Source: Stenocarpella maydis (Eukaryota > Ascomycota > Sordariomycetes > Diaporthales > Diaporthaceae). Taken from it: 11,891 bases of DNA. The notes beneath the pieces are model-generated. The model was not told where the DNA came from and made no database searches. It saw only the letters and a program-made list of their open reading frames with translations. The stretch covers positions 1-11,891 of the forward strand of contig NQMI01000318.1 of assembly GCA_002270565.1 (NCBI GenBank), in the 5' to 3' direction. Below are positions 1 to 7,346 of the stretch, in pieces; the stretch's first letter is position 1; every line of letters begins with the position of its first letter. A program made the position numbers and the translations under genes.

Positions 1-1654
1 TATTATTACCTACTTAAATAATATTCTTATCTTCTTAGAAAACCTTAATAATTATAAGGAATATATTAAAAAGGTTCTCTAAAAACTTTAGGATATTAAT
101 CTCCTAGTAGAATTAGAAAAATATAACTAGTATATATAAAAAGTTAACTACCTTAGGTATATAATTGAACTAGGGAAAATTAAGATGCAAGAAGAAAAAG
201 TTAAAATAATTAAGGAATAGCTAACCCCTGTAAACATCAAGGATGTTAGGGCATTCCTTAGATATGCCAACTTCTATTAATGGTTTATTATATAGTATAG
301 TAATATTGTAAAACTATTAATAGATCTCACTAAGAAGGATTGTGCCTTCAGATGAATAGATGCTGAATAACGAGCTTTCCAGATACTTAAGGATAAGGTC
401 ATGAAAGACCCCATACTTAAGGAAGCAGACTTAAAGAAGGAATTCAAAATCTATATAAATGCCTTAGATAACGCTATAAGCGGAGAATTTACTTAAAAAG
501 ATAACTAAAGAAGGATATATATTATTATAAACTTTAGCAAGAAATTCAACAGATTAAAAACCCAATATGCTATACTAGATAAAGAATTTATAGCTATAAT
601 ATATGCATTCTAGAAATAATAGCACTACCTTATAAGAGCTAAAAAGCAGATCAAACTCTATACGGATTATAAGAACCTTATGACCTTTATAATAATTAAA
701 ACTCTTAATAAACGATAAGTTAGATATATAGAGTTCTTATTATAATTCAATATTAAGGTTATCTATATAGATAGAGTTAAAAATATAAGGGCAGATGCGC
801 TAAGTTGAAGACCCAACCATTAGGATAAGGGTTCACCTATAGAATAGATAGTATTTAGAACCCAAGAAGACGAAAGCCTTATTCTTAATTACAAGCTTAA
901 TGCTATAATTAGAGTTAACTTCCAAACCAGAAAAACCCCTGCCAATCTAAAAGAATAAGATAAGTTGATTATAGAAATATATAAAGCACTAGTATATAGC
1001 TACTAAGGTATTATAGTAATAATTAAAAGGATTTAGCAGAATTACTAAATCCCCAACCTTAAAAAGAAGGTTTAAGATATCATTAGTAAATGCAACTCCT
1101 GTAATAAAAATAAGGCCTCTAGATATAAACTATATGGATTGTTGAAACCCCTATTAATACCTACGGTCGTATGGTTATCTATTAGCCTGGACTTTATCAT
1201 TAAGCTACCTCTCTTATGAGAACCCTTAACTGGAGTATAGTATAATAGTATTCTGGTAGTAGTTTGTAAATTAAGCAAGTATGCATACTTTATACTATAT
1301 AAGGAAGCTAGTACTACAGAAGAACTCATATATATATTCTTGTGAATTATTATAAGTAATTATGGAATGCTATATAAAATTATCTTAGATAAAGATAAGC
1401 TTTTTATATTAAACTTTTAAAAGTTACTAATAAAGCAACTCAGAGTAAGGCATAAGCTCTTAATAATAGTATATCTATAAATAAATAGATAAACAAAATA
1501 AATTAACTAGATTATAAAATAATACCTCTAATACTATATTAACTAATTATAAGATAATTAGGTTGAACTGCTACTATTAGCATAGTTTGCCTATAATAGT
1601 ATAACTACTAGCATGATTAAGCAGTTACCTTTCTTTATACTCTATAGATATAAA
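1..1654 (+). pseudogene. Ty3/gypsy pol, first copy: end of RT, RNase H, integrase (RIP-decayed)
   Basis: One frame (codons starting at 2, 5, 8...) can be followed from the left edge to 1654. It begins at the reverse transcriptase active-site box, seen as YLNN at 11-22 where the family has YLDD. RNase H follows: LDKEF near 575-589 and TDYKNL with its Asp at 665-667. The integrase zinc domain keeps CNSC at 1091-1102. In the integrase core the first Asp (1190-1192, in SLDFI) and second Asp (1388-1390, in LDKDKLF) survive, but the third acidic residue reads Lys (1496-1498). In-frame stops are frequent and mostly TAG or TAA where the family has Gln or Trp. The 5' part lies outside the window. The frame is cut at 1654 by copy A and resumes at 2252. 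The order RT, RNase H, integrase is that of Ty3/gypsy. It is non-functional. Confidence 0.93.
1650..1654. repeat. Target-site duplication ATAAA, left of copy A
   Basis: ATAAA sits directly before copy A and is repeated directly after it at 2252-2256. Removing the element and one ATAAA rejoins the integrase frame across the gap (read ...LYRYKP...), which confirms the boundary. Confidence 0.88.
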
Positions 1655-2251
1655 TCTGATGAATATGTGCTATAGAATAGCATTCAGTTCAGCGTGTGTG
1701 TATATCGGCAGGGTCGCAGTATAGTGCCCTGAGGCGAATTCGGACAATTGACAATGGTCTGGATAACTTTGTATTGAATTAAGTTGGGCTTCTGTAAGCC
1801 CTCCTTATATACCCTCCGACCTCGTCTCACCCCTGGGCACGCTGCGGTAGGCTCTGGTGCAAATTTGCAAATGCCGGAGAATTCGCCCTTCCAACACACC
1901 ATCTTTGGTTCCAAGCCACCAGCCAACCATAGCCCTGGCAATGCCCAAATTAAGTACATACAAACTTCAGAAATCAAGCTATCTAATGCATCAAGTTATA
2001 TACTTTTTGGGTAAGAAATAAGGGTAATGCAGAGGTCTGAATTAAGGTGCAAATGCAGGCCAAAATAATCGACTCACGGCCACCAAACTCATCTTGCGTC
2101 GCGCACGCACTGGGCGTACTTAGCGAAAATCGCCTGACTCGCAAGTCTAGGGTAACTCCTTGCTAGAAAGTCTAGGGTAACTCCTTACAAGAAGTCTAGG
2201 GTAACTCCTTGCAGGAAGTGCCAACGCCCTGCTGAGCGGTTCCGTTTAACA
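1655..2251 (-). mobile_element. Copy A: solo-LTR-like insertion in gypsy integrase
   Basis: This 597-bp block runs from TCTGATGAAT to CGTTTAACA, the reverse complement of an element that begins TGTTAAACGG and ends TTCATCAGA. It matches copies B and C in inverted orientation with few differences. A 5-bp duplication (ATAAA) flanks it, the size typical of LTR-retrotransposon integration. On the minus strand a TATATAAG box lies at 1811-1804, and three 19-bp minisatellite cores lie at 2143-2161, 2168-2186 and 2192-2210. Its G+C content is far above that of the surrounding gypsy DNA. There is no internal coding region or second terminal repeat, so a solo LTR is the best reading. The outer end reads CAGA instead of the usual CA, which is unusual. 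Short open frames on both strands are probably chance. Confidence 0.85.
2143..2210 (-). repeat. Minisatellite, 3 units, in copy A
   Basis: The 19-bp core AAGTCTAGGGTAACTCCTT occurs three times, at spacings of 25 and 24 bp. Each core holds one GGGTAA (TTACCC on the element's own strand). Copy B has two units and copy C three, so the array changes length between copies. Confidence 0.92.
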
Positions 2252-2256
2252 ATAAA
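2252..2256. repeat. Target-site duplication ATAAA, right of copy A
   Basis: This is the partner of 1650-1654. The integrase frame resumes here. Confidence 0.88.
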
Positions 2257-2889
2257 CCTTAGGCATACTATGAATTACTACCAGATAATACCCTAGCGGA
2301 ATTAGCAGAATAAAAAGCAATATAAATCAGATAAATCTAGAAGGATATCCAAGCAGAACTTTCTTTTATATAAGAATAAATATCAAAATATATAAATCAG
2401 AAAAGAATTAAGGGACTAATTCTTAAGGAGGGAGATAAGGTCTACCTCCTTCGCTAAAATATTAAAACTAAGCAACCTAATAAAAAGCTCAACCACAAGA
2501 AAATCAGCCCCTTTAAAATTTCAAGAAAACTTTCAGATACTAATTATAAACTCTCACTACCCAAAGGAATAAAATAATACCTAATCTTTTATATCTCACT
2601 TTTAGAACCAGTATATAAAAATATAAAATTTAAAATATAGATTGAAACCCTTAATAAATACAATAAGGAATATAAAGTAGAGAACATTATAGACTTAAGA
2701 TAGCATTAAGGAATAATGGAGTACCTTATTAAGTGGAAAGGCTATAACTCTAGCGAAAATATATAGGAACCAGCCTAAAACTTAACCCACTATTATAATG
2801 AACTCAAAAAGTATCATGCGCGGACCACTATAGAATAGTCCTAGAAACTAGGAATGCAGCCTAAAAACCTTATATATAATGAGCTATGA
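2252..2889 (+). pseudogene. Ty3/gypsy pol, first copy: integrase C-terminus and chromodomain
   Basis: This continues the frame broken by copy A (codons now start at 2254, 2257...). The integrase C-terminal barrel region is recognisable from GDKVYLLR (about 2431-2454) to ISLLEPV (about 2602-2622). A chromodomain follows at about 2668-2817: EYKVENIIDLR, then EYLIKWKGY, then an ENI-stop-EPA box where the family has a Trp before EPA, then NLTHYY. This places the element among chromoviruses, whose integrase chromodomain binds methylated histone H3 tails and steers insertion to heterochromatin. In-frame stops occur after DLR, before EPA and elsewhere. The frame finally ends by about 2889 (TGA). It is decayed and non-functional. 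Confidence 0.92.
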
Positions 2890-3249
2890 TAAACTAACGT
2901 TATAACGAAACCATATAATGAACCCCAAACTTCACGGCTAAAATAGGGAAAACGACTAATAAGAGACTAGTTATAATGAGAATGACTAGAAGCTAGCGGC
3001 CAGTTAACCCCTTGGAAAAACACACCAATATTAGTTGCACTGTCTAACTAATAACCTAAATACTAGTTATGCCTAAAAACCTATCTAAATGAATATTAGT
3101 ATTTATATCCTGTACCTTAGCAAATACTAGTTATAGAAAAAATAAGACCGGAATGATATGGTATGACTAGTAGACTAAGGATGGCTAGAAGCTAGGACTA
3201 GTTAGATAACGGTTAAATAAGTTCTATTCCCAGTAATAAAAATCAAGCA
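2890..3249. other. Non-coding spacer of the gypsy element
   Basis: I recognise no gene on either strand here. The stretch is A+T-rich and studded with ACTAGT-type hexamers (2966, 3062, 3126, 3166, 3197). Two loosely matching segments around 2980-3005 and 3180-3205 share GCTAGAAGCTAG-like cores, which suggests old short repeats. It lies between the end of pol and the antisense frame. Confidence 0.5.
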
Positions 3250-3915
3250 CTAAGATAAGCCACCTATAGGCGCATTTCCTTTACTACCCTTATTACTAGT
3301 ACCTATAAATTTAGACTAACTAGTACTATTATTCATTAAGGAACTCCAATTAAAAACTCCTACTTTACCCTTAGAATATAGCTATGCTTCCTATACCACC
3401 ATCCCACTAGCCTCCTCAGTAGAACTTCAGTAAACTACTTTAGCGGACTACTTAGCAATCTGCCTCTACTTAGCATTAGCTTCCTCCTTCTCCATATAAT
3501 CTAACTCATCTAAATTTAATAAACCCTAATGGATAGCCTGAGATATCTACTTATGCTATATATGCTTCTGCTTATATAAATAAAGGAGCTTCTCCTTTAA
3601 CTCTTTAATCTCATCCTCTAGTTTTTGGTGCTAAGCCGAGATATATAAAAGGTCCTTGGAGTTATTTAGTTCCAGGATATCACACTTTAACCGCTGCTAC
3701 CAAACGCACTCAATATAATAACTAGACGCCTTCTCGGAGACCTTACAACTCTTAATGCCCTGCGCCTTGCAAGAAGAATAAGGCCGCATAATAATAGCGT
3801 TCTACAGAATGGTAAATAATAAAGAATTATATTGCTTAACCTTTCTGGAATAATAAGATAATTTGGAAACCCGGGAATCCTTAACTCCAGACAATATAAT
3901 GGATTAGGAAGGCAT
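3250..3915 (-). pseudogene. Antisense reading frame of the gypsy element: Cys pattern plus coiled coil (decayed)
   Basis: On the minus strand one frame of about 222 codons runs from ATG at 3915-3913 to TAG at 3252-3250. It is broken by about a dozen stops, mostly TAG, as expected if CAG or TGG codons were hit by RIP. After a basic N-terminus (KLSYYSRKVKQY, residues 19-29) come Cys49, Cys57, Cys70 and Cys78, the last followed by Asp. The region around residues 96-118 (HQKLEDEIKELKEKLLYL) has heptads typical of a coiled coil, and LDELDYMEKEEANAK follows near 135-149. Met43 is an alternative start. The layout of a small Cys cluster, a coiled coil and an acidic helix resembles predicted proteins common in fungal genomes. 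I cannot name a family or function. It lies between pol and the LTR, opposite to gag-pol. Confidence 0.65.
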
Positions 3916-3973
3916 AAATGGAAGCACCAATAAACGAAAATAACTTACAGAACACTTTTAAGGATAAAAGAAG

Positions 3974-3988
3974 TAAGGAGGGAGATAG
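3974..3988 (+). promoter_or_regulatory. Polypurine tract before the LTR
   Basis: TAAGGAGGGAGATAG lies immediately upstream of the inferred LTR start. It is the usual place and composition for the primer of plus-strand DNA synthesis in LTR elements. It supports reading 3989 as the left edge of an LTR belonging to the first gypsy copy. Confidence 0.7.
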
Positions 3989-4168
3989 TATTATGAGCCA
4001 ACATACATTGGCGGCTGACTACTGCAGAAGACAACCCTATAGGTTGGGAAGTAACCCCTAAAAGGAGCGCCCTGCCTGATCCAATTAGTAACGCCACCTT
4101 ATCAGGGTTAGGGTCCGGCTCGCAACGCTCAATTGCAAGCCATACAAGCCCGCTCAAAGGATAAAATA

Positions 4169-4191
4169 TCAAGCCTTATGCAAAGGCTTGA
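4169..4191. repeat. Perfect 9-bp hairpin in the gypsy LTR
   Basis: TCAAGCCTT and AAGGCTTGA are perfect inverted repeats separated by ATGCA. The structure lies about 40 bp upstream of the TATA-like run. Its survival intact in heavily mutated DNA is notable, but its role is unknown. Confidence 0.8.
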
Positions 4192-4232
4192 TGGCTCAGC
4201 GTGCAAGCCTGCAAGCTACTAAAGAGTCAGAA

Positions 4233-4240
4233 TATATATA
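4233..4240 (+). promoter_or_regulatory. TATA-like run in the gypsy LTR
   Basis: TATATATA lies in the middle of the LTR, where a U3 promoter is expected. In such A+T-rich mutated DNA it could also be chance. Confidence 0.4.
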
Positions 4241-4383
4241 CAGACATAATCATCACCACAGTAGATAGTTTTTTATAGAATAGACTCTTTAATTATTAAT
4301 CTAAGTATTTAATCCTCACATTAGATAGCCTTATAGCTAGTAATCATCATTAGTTAATAATATTACTTAACAACCACCTAACA

Positions 4384-4518
4384 ATATATTCTAAATATGA
4401 ACCCCTAATCTTCCAAGTTTAGCATACTTAAGAACCCTTTAATTATTATATTTTAATAACTCTTATTCATATATTACTATACGGACTTTAAGCAATATTA
4501 CATACGGAACCCTTCATA
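4384..4518. other. LTR end or leader before gag
   Basis: This A+T-rich stretch should contain the end of the LTR, the primer-binding site and the gag leader. I cannot place any of them with confidence. Confidence 0.4.
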
Positions 4519-5684
4519 ATATCAGACTCTGGAATAACTACCCCTACTCGCAACCTTCTCCATAAGTTGGATAAACTCACTAATAATAAGACTATAGACC
4601 CCTATATCCAGGAGCTAATTAATAAGGTTAGATAGTTACACCTCCTTATAAAAGGTTAAGCTTAATGCAATATAGAAGTTAAACAGCTTTAATAAGAAAT
4701 CACTACCCTTTAAGTAGGAGCCAACATCATCAATACCCCAATCCAAATAAAGGAATATATTAAGCTCAACACTCCAGCCCCCTATAACAAAACTGCTAAA
4801 CAACTTTAAGCACACCTAATATAGATTAGGGCCTACTAGCGCTTCCATAGGCTAGATATATAGCCTAGCGGAAAGAGGGTTATATATGCATCCTCTTTCC
4901 TTAAAGGACAAGCCTTAGCTTAATTTAAACCCTACTTAACTAACTTTATTAATGCAGAATCATTTAAAGCCTATAAGCTTGAAATGCAGCGGATTTTTAG
5001 CAGCTATAAAGGCTATGAAGATGCCCTTAGGTCCCTATTTCAGGACCCGAATGAGAAATAATAGGCAGAAAGAAACCTAGTGAATTGCAAGCAGCATGGT
5101 TTAGCAATCAACTACACAACAGAATTCCAACAAATCTATACTAAAATCAACTACACCAATAACGCAAAGAAATTCATATTCTACTATAGATTAAAGGATA
5201 AAATAAAGGACGAACTTAGTAAAGTTATAAACTAACCTAATGATTTTCTATGCTATATGAAAATAGCTATCCAGATTAATAACAGACTCTATAAATAACG
5301 CTTGGAAAAGAAAGGATGAACTTCTAAATAAACCTTATTCCATAAGTATAAATCAAATATAGGAAAAAAGTATTAGAAACTAAGCACCTAGTAGGGATAG
5401 TATGCAGGACCCATGAAGTTGGATATTGCCTAATATAAGGATAAGAAAAACATTAAGTGCTACAACTATAATAAGATGGGACACTTTACTTTAGAATGCA
5501 GGGCTCTAAAGAAAAATAGGGACTAGAAGTTAGTACCTAAAGGAACCTAATAAGCTAATAAAGCTACCTATTAAGACAATGTAGCCACCCATAATACGTA
5601 AGGACCACCCAGGTCCAAACCATAATGGGAACTTATAAATAAGTACTATATCTATAGAATAATTATATATAACTAGTATTAAGT
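4519..5684 (+). pseudogene. Ty3/gypsy gag, second copy, N-terminal part with CCHC knuckle (decayed)
   Basis: One frame reads from ATA at 4519, probably an original ATG hit by G-to-A change, into SDSGITTPTRNLL. It then runs through a typical fungal gypsy capsid: SFLKGQALA near codons 130-140, QRIFSSYKGYEDAL, AINYTTEFQQIYTKINY, RLKDKIKDEL, and IQINNRLYK about 60 residues before the knuckle. A CCHC zinc knuckle lies at 5458-5499 (codons 314-327), reading CYNYNKMGHFTLEC, so the second Cys is Tyr. Stops are frequent, mainly TAA and TAG at expected Gln or Arg codons. Gag would form the virus-like particle and bind the element RNA. The frame is cut after 5684 by copy B and resumes at 6253. Confidence 0.9.
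5680..5684. repeat. Target-site duplication TAAGT, left of copy B
   Basis: TAAGT directly precedes copy B and is repeated at 6253-6257. Removing the insertion restores the gag frame. Confidence 0.9.
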
Positions 5685-5725
5685 TGTTAAACGGAACCGC
5701 TCAGCAGGGCGTTGGCACTTCCTGC

Positions 5726-5768
5726 AAGGAGTTACCCTAGACTTCTTGTAAGGAGTTACCCTAGACTT
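5726..5768 (+). repeat. Minisatellite, 2 units, in copy B
   Basis: Two 19-bp cores AAGGAGTTACCCTAGACTT lie 24 bp apart. This is one unit fewer than in copies A and C. Confidence 0.92.
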
Positions 5769-6099
5769 GCGAGTCAGGCGATTTTCGCTAAGTACGCCCA
5801 GTGCGTGCGCGACGCAAGATGAGTTTGGTGGCCGTGAGTCGATTATTTTGGCCTGCATTTGCACCTTAATTCAGACCTCTGCATTACCCTTATTTCTTAC
5901 CCAAAAAGTATATAACTTGATGCATTAGATAGCTTGATTTCTGAAGTTTGTATGTACTTAATTTGGGCATTGCCAGGGCTATGGTTGGCTGGTGGCTTGG
6001 AACCAAAGATGGTGTGTTGGAAGGGCGAATTCTCCTGCATTTGCAAATTTGCACCAGAGCCTACCGCAGCGTGCCCAGGGGTGAGACGAGGTCGGAGGG

Positions 6100-6107
6100 T
6101 ATATAAG
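6100..6107 (+). promoter_or_regulatory. TATA box of copy B
   Basis: TATATAAG in a G+C-rich context (GGAGGG before, GAGGG after). It is conserved at the equivalent place in copy A (1811-1804, minus strand) and copy C (9623-9630). It is the likely pol II promoter of the parent retrotransposon. Confidence 0.65.
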
Positions 6108-6252
6108 GAGGGCTTACAGAAGCCCAACTTAATCCAATACAAAGTTGTCCAGACCACTGTCAATTGTCCGAATTCGCCTCAGGGCACCACACTGCGACCC
6201 TGCCGAAACACACGCTGAACTGAATGCTATTTTATAGCACATATTCATCAGA

Positions 6253-6257
6253 TAAGT
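6253..6257. repeat. Target-site duplication TAAGT, right of copy B
   Basis: This is the partner of 5680-5684. Gag resumes here in frame. Confidence 0.9.
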
Positions 6258-7346
6258 ATACCCAGATTAAGACCTAGATAAAGGATGCAACTTTTATAAC
6301 TCTAATAAAGAAGACCTTTATAATAGTCTATACTTCTTATAATATACTAAATCCTAGTATAAGAAACATTAGAAAGACAAGGCATAATAGCAGCCTATCC
6401 CACTAATAAAGAATCCCTAGGAGTCTAAAAAGGCATATATATCGCTCAGTTGGATAGCTTGCTTCAATAATAGCTGTACTACTCACTATAATAATAAGAA
6501 AGCCACCGGATGGTTTCCTAAGAACGCTTTAGGAAAGCAGGGAAGAACCCTAGCGATAGGAAATAGGGAGGAACTCTCGCAAATTAACCCTAGGATAGAA
6601 GGAAAACCTATCACTCAGACCATACTTACGCTATAAATCTAGTGGAAGGAACCGCAAGACTACCTAAGATAAGCGCCCCTTTTAGCCCCAAGAACTAAGA
6701 TTATAGCAATTATAATTATAGGGAGACCTTTTAAAGAAACTATAAGATAATTTATTCAAGAATACAGAAGACTAGGAGATACGGGATGCATGTATCCAAC
6801 ATATAATAAGTATAAAGATATCTCCTAGGTATTATATATTTATAATAGGTGCAAGGAATATATAAGGGAGAAAACCAAGTATAACTGGTTTCCCTAATGA
6901 TATCTAGGCAAGGATATTAAATATATAAATAAGCATAATGATTTTAAGAACTAGTACCTATACTAAAAATATAATAAGACGGGATGCGCCTTAATAAGGC
7001 TGGACTCCTGCATACCCTTAGAATACCTCCAGAACCCTAATAAATAAATAAATTACAATAAGCCAACCTGCAAGGTGCACATACTCAATAAGGCTCAAGA
7101 TTAGCATCTACTAAGATAGCAGGGGCTGCTACTTAAAACTCTAATAATAAAGGAACAGGATTACAGCATGCAATAGCTAATTGATAACCTATAAGAATTA
7201 CAAGATATCATAAAGCGAAACCTTAAGAGTATTAAGAAGGTCCTAGTAGCAGATAAGCAGTTAAAAAACTAGGAGGGCTATCTATAAAACCTCAGGCAGC
7301 AACCAACTATATTATGAGGTACTTGTGCACAACAATAAGCAACTAT
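6253..7346 (+). pseudogene. Ty3/gypsy gag, second copy, long C-terminal extension (decayed)
   Basis: The gag frame (codons at 6253, 6256...) continues for about 1.1 kb past the zinc knuckle. It first reads DKGCNFYNSNKEDLYN. Near 6451-6519 comes LSWIACFNNSC, a His six codons later within a C-x4-C-x2-H arrangement (6460-6486), and a GWFP motif (6508-6519). A short basic stretch follows. Around 7190-7290 the frame reads as a polar helical stretch (LQDIIKRNLKSIKKVL). Stops are scattered throughout. The GWFP module recurs, as I recall, in fungal gypsy polyproteins, but I know no assigned function. Past about 7300 the frame gives way to the protease frame, one base back. This may be a natural minus-one shift or a later indel. 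Confidence 0.72.

Larger units (their letters stand above)
3989..4383 (+). mobile_element. Gypsy LTR shared by the two copies (right edge uncertain)
   Basis: The LTR begins TATTATGAGCC just after the polypurine tract. The usual TG start would read TA after one G-to-A change. It contains a perfect hairpin (4169-4191) and a TATA-like run (4233-4240). The right edge is not resolved. An ACA at 4381-4383 is one candidate. The heptamer CATAATA at 4515-4521 pairs perfectly with TATTATG, but it overlaps the inferred gag start, so I treat it as chance. No clear primer-binding site is visible, perhaps because of decay. The segment serves as the 3' LTR of the left copy and the 5' LTR of the right copy. 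No second LTR lies between them. Confidence 0.65.
5685..6252 (+). mobile_element. Copy B: complete solo-LTR-like insertion in gypsy gag
   Basis: This is the reference copy, 568 bp, from TGTTAAACGG to TTCATCAGA, flanked by TAAGT. It carries two minisatellite cores (5726-5744 and 5750-5768), a TTACCCTTA site (5884-5892) followed by a further TTACCC (5897-5902), the palindrome GCAAATTTGC (6043-6052) and a TATATAAG box (6100-6107). A GGGCTT/AAGCCC hairpin (6110-6125) sits just downstream of the TATA box. It is G+C-rich and CpG-containing, unlike the gypsy DNA on both sides. It differs from copy A mainly by scattered transitions, one missing minisatellite unit and a few bases near the right end. 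The TATA box and 5-bp duplication fit a solo LTR. No internal region, primer-binding site or coding capacity is present. Confidence 0.87.

Noticed and set aside
1072..1329. 85-residue minus-strand frame
   Set aside because: It is a shadow of the integrase frame, which is clearly recognisable on the plus strand.
1684..2014. Open frames on both strands of copy A, with equivalents in B (5897-6218) and C (9420-9696), as genes
   Set aside because: They lie inside an LTR-like repeat, overlap on opposite strands, cross the TATA box and match no family I know. Their conservation follows from the repeat's own similarity.
2143..2210. CRISPR-like array or telomeric repeat
   Set aside because: Units are too short and few, linkers are only 5-6 bp, and CTAGGGTAA resembles but is not a TTAGGG array. 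The context is a fungal LTR.
2966..3204. ACTAGT hexamers as a regulatory array
   Set aside because: Spacing is irregular (96, 64, 40, 31 bp), and RIP enriches TA-containing words of this type.
3945..4172. 75-residue minus-strand frame over the LTR start
   Set aside because: It crosses the polypurine tract and LTR edge and has no recognisable motif.
4515..4521. CATAATA as the right end of the gypsy LTR
   Set aside because: It pairs perfectly with the LTR start, but it overlaps the inferred gag start (SDSG...) and leaves no room for a primer-binding site. Short A+T matches are common here.
5679..5864. 61-residue minus-strand frame across the left edge of copy B
   Set aside because: It reads through the minisatellite, giving a repeated peptide as an artefact, and spans an insertion junction.
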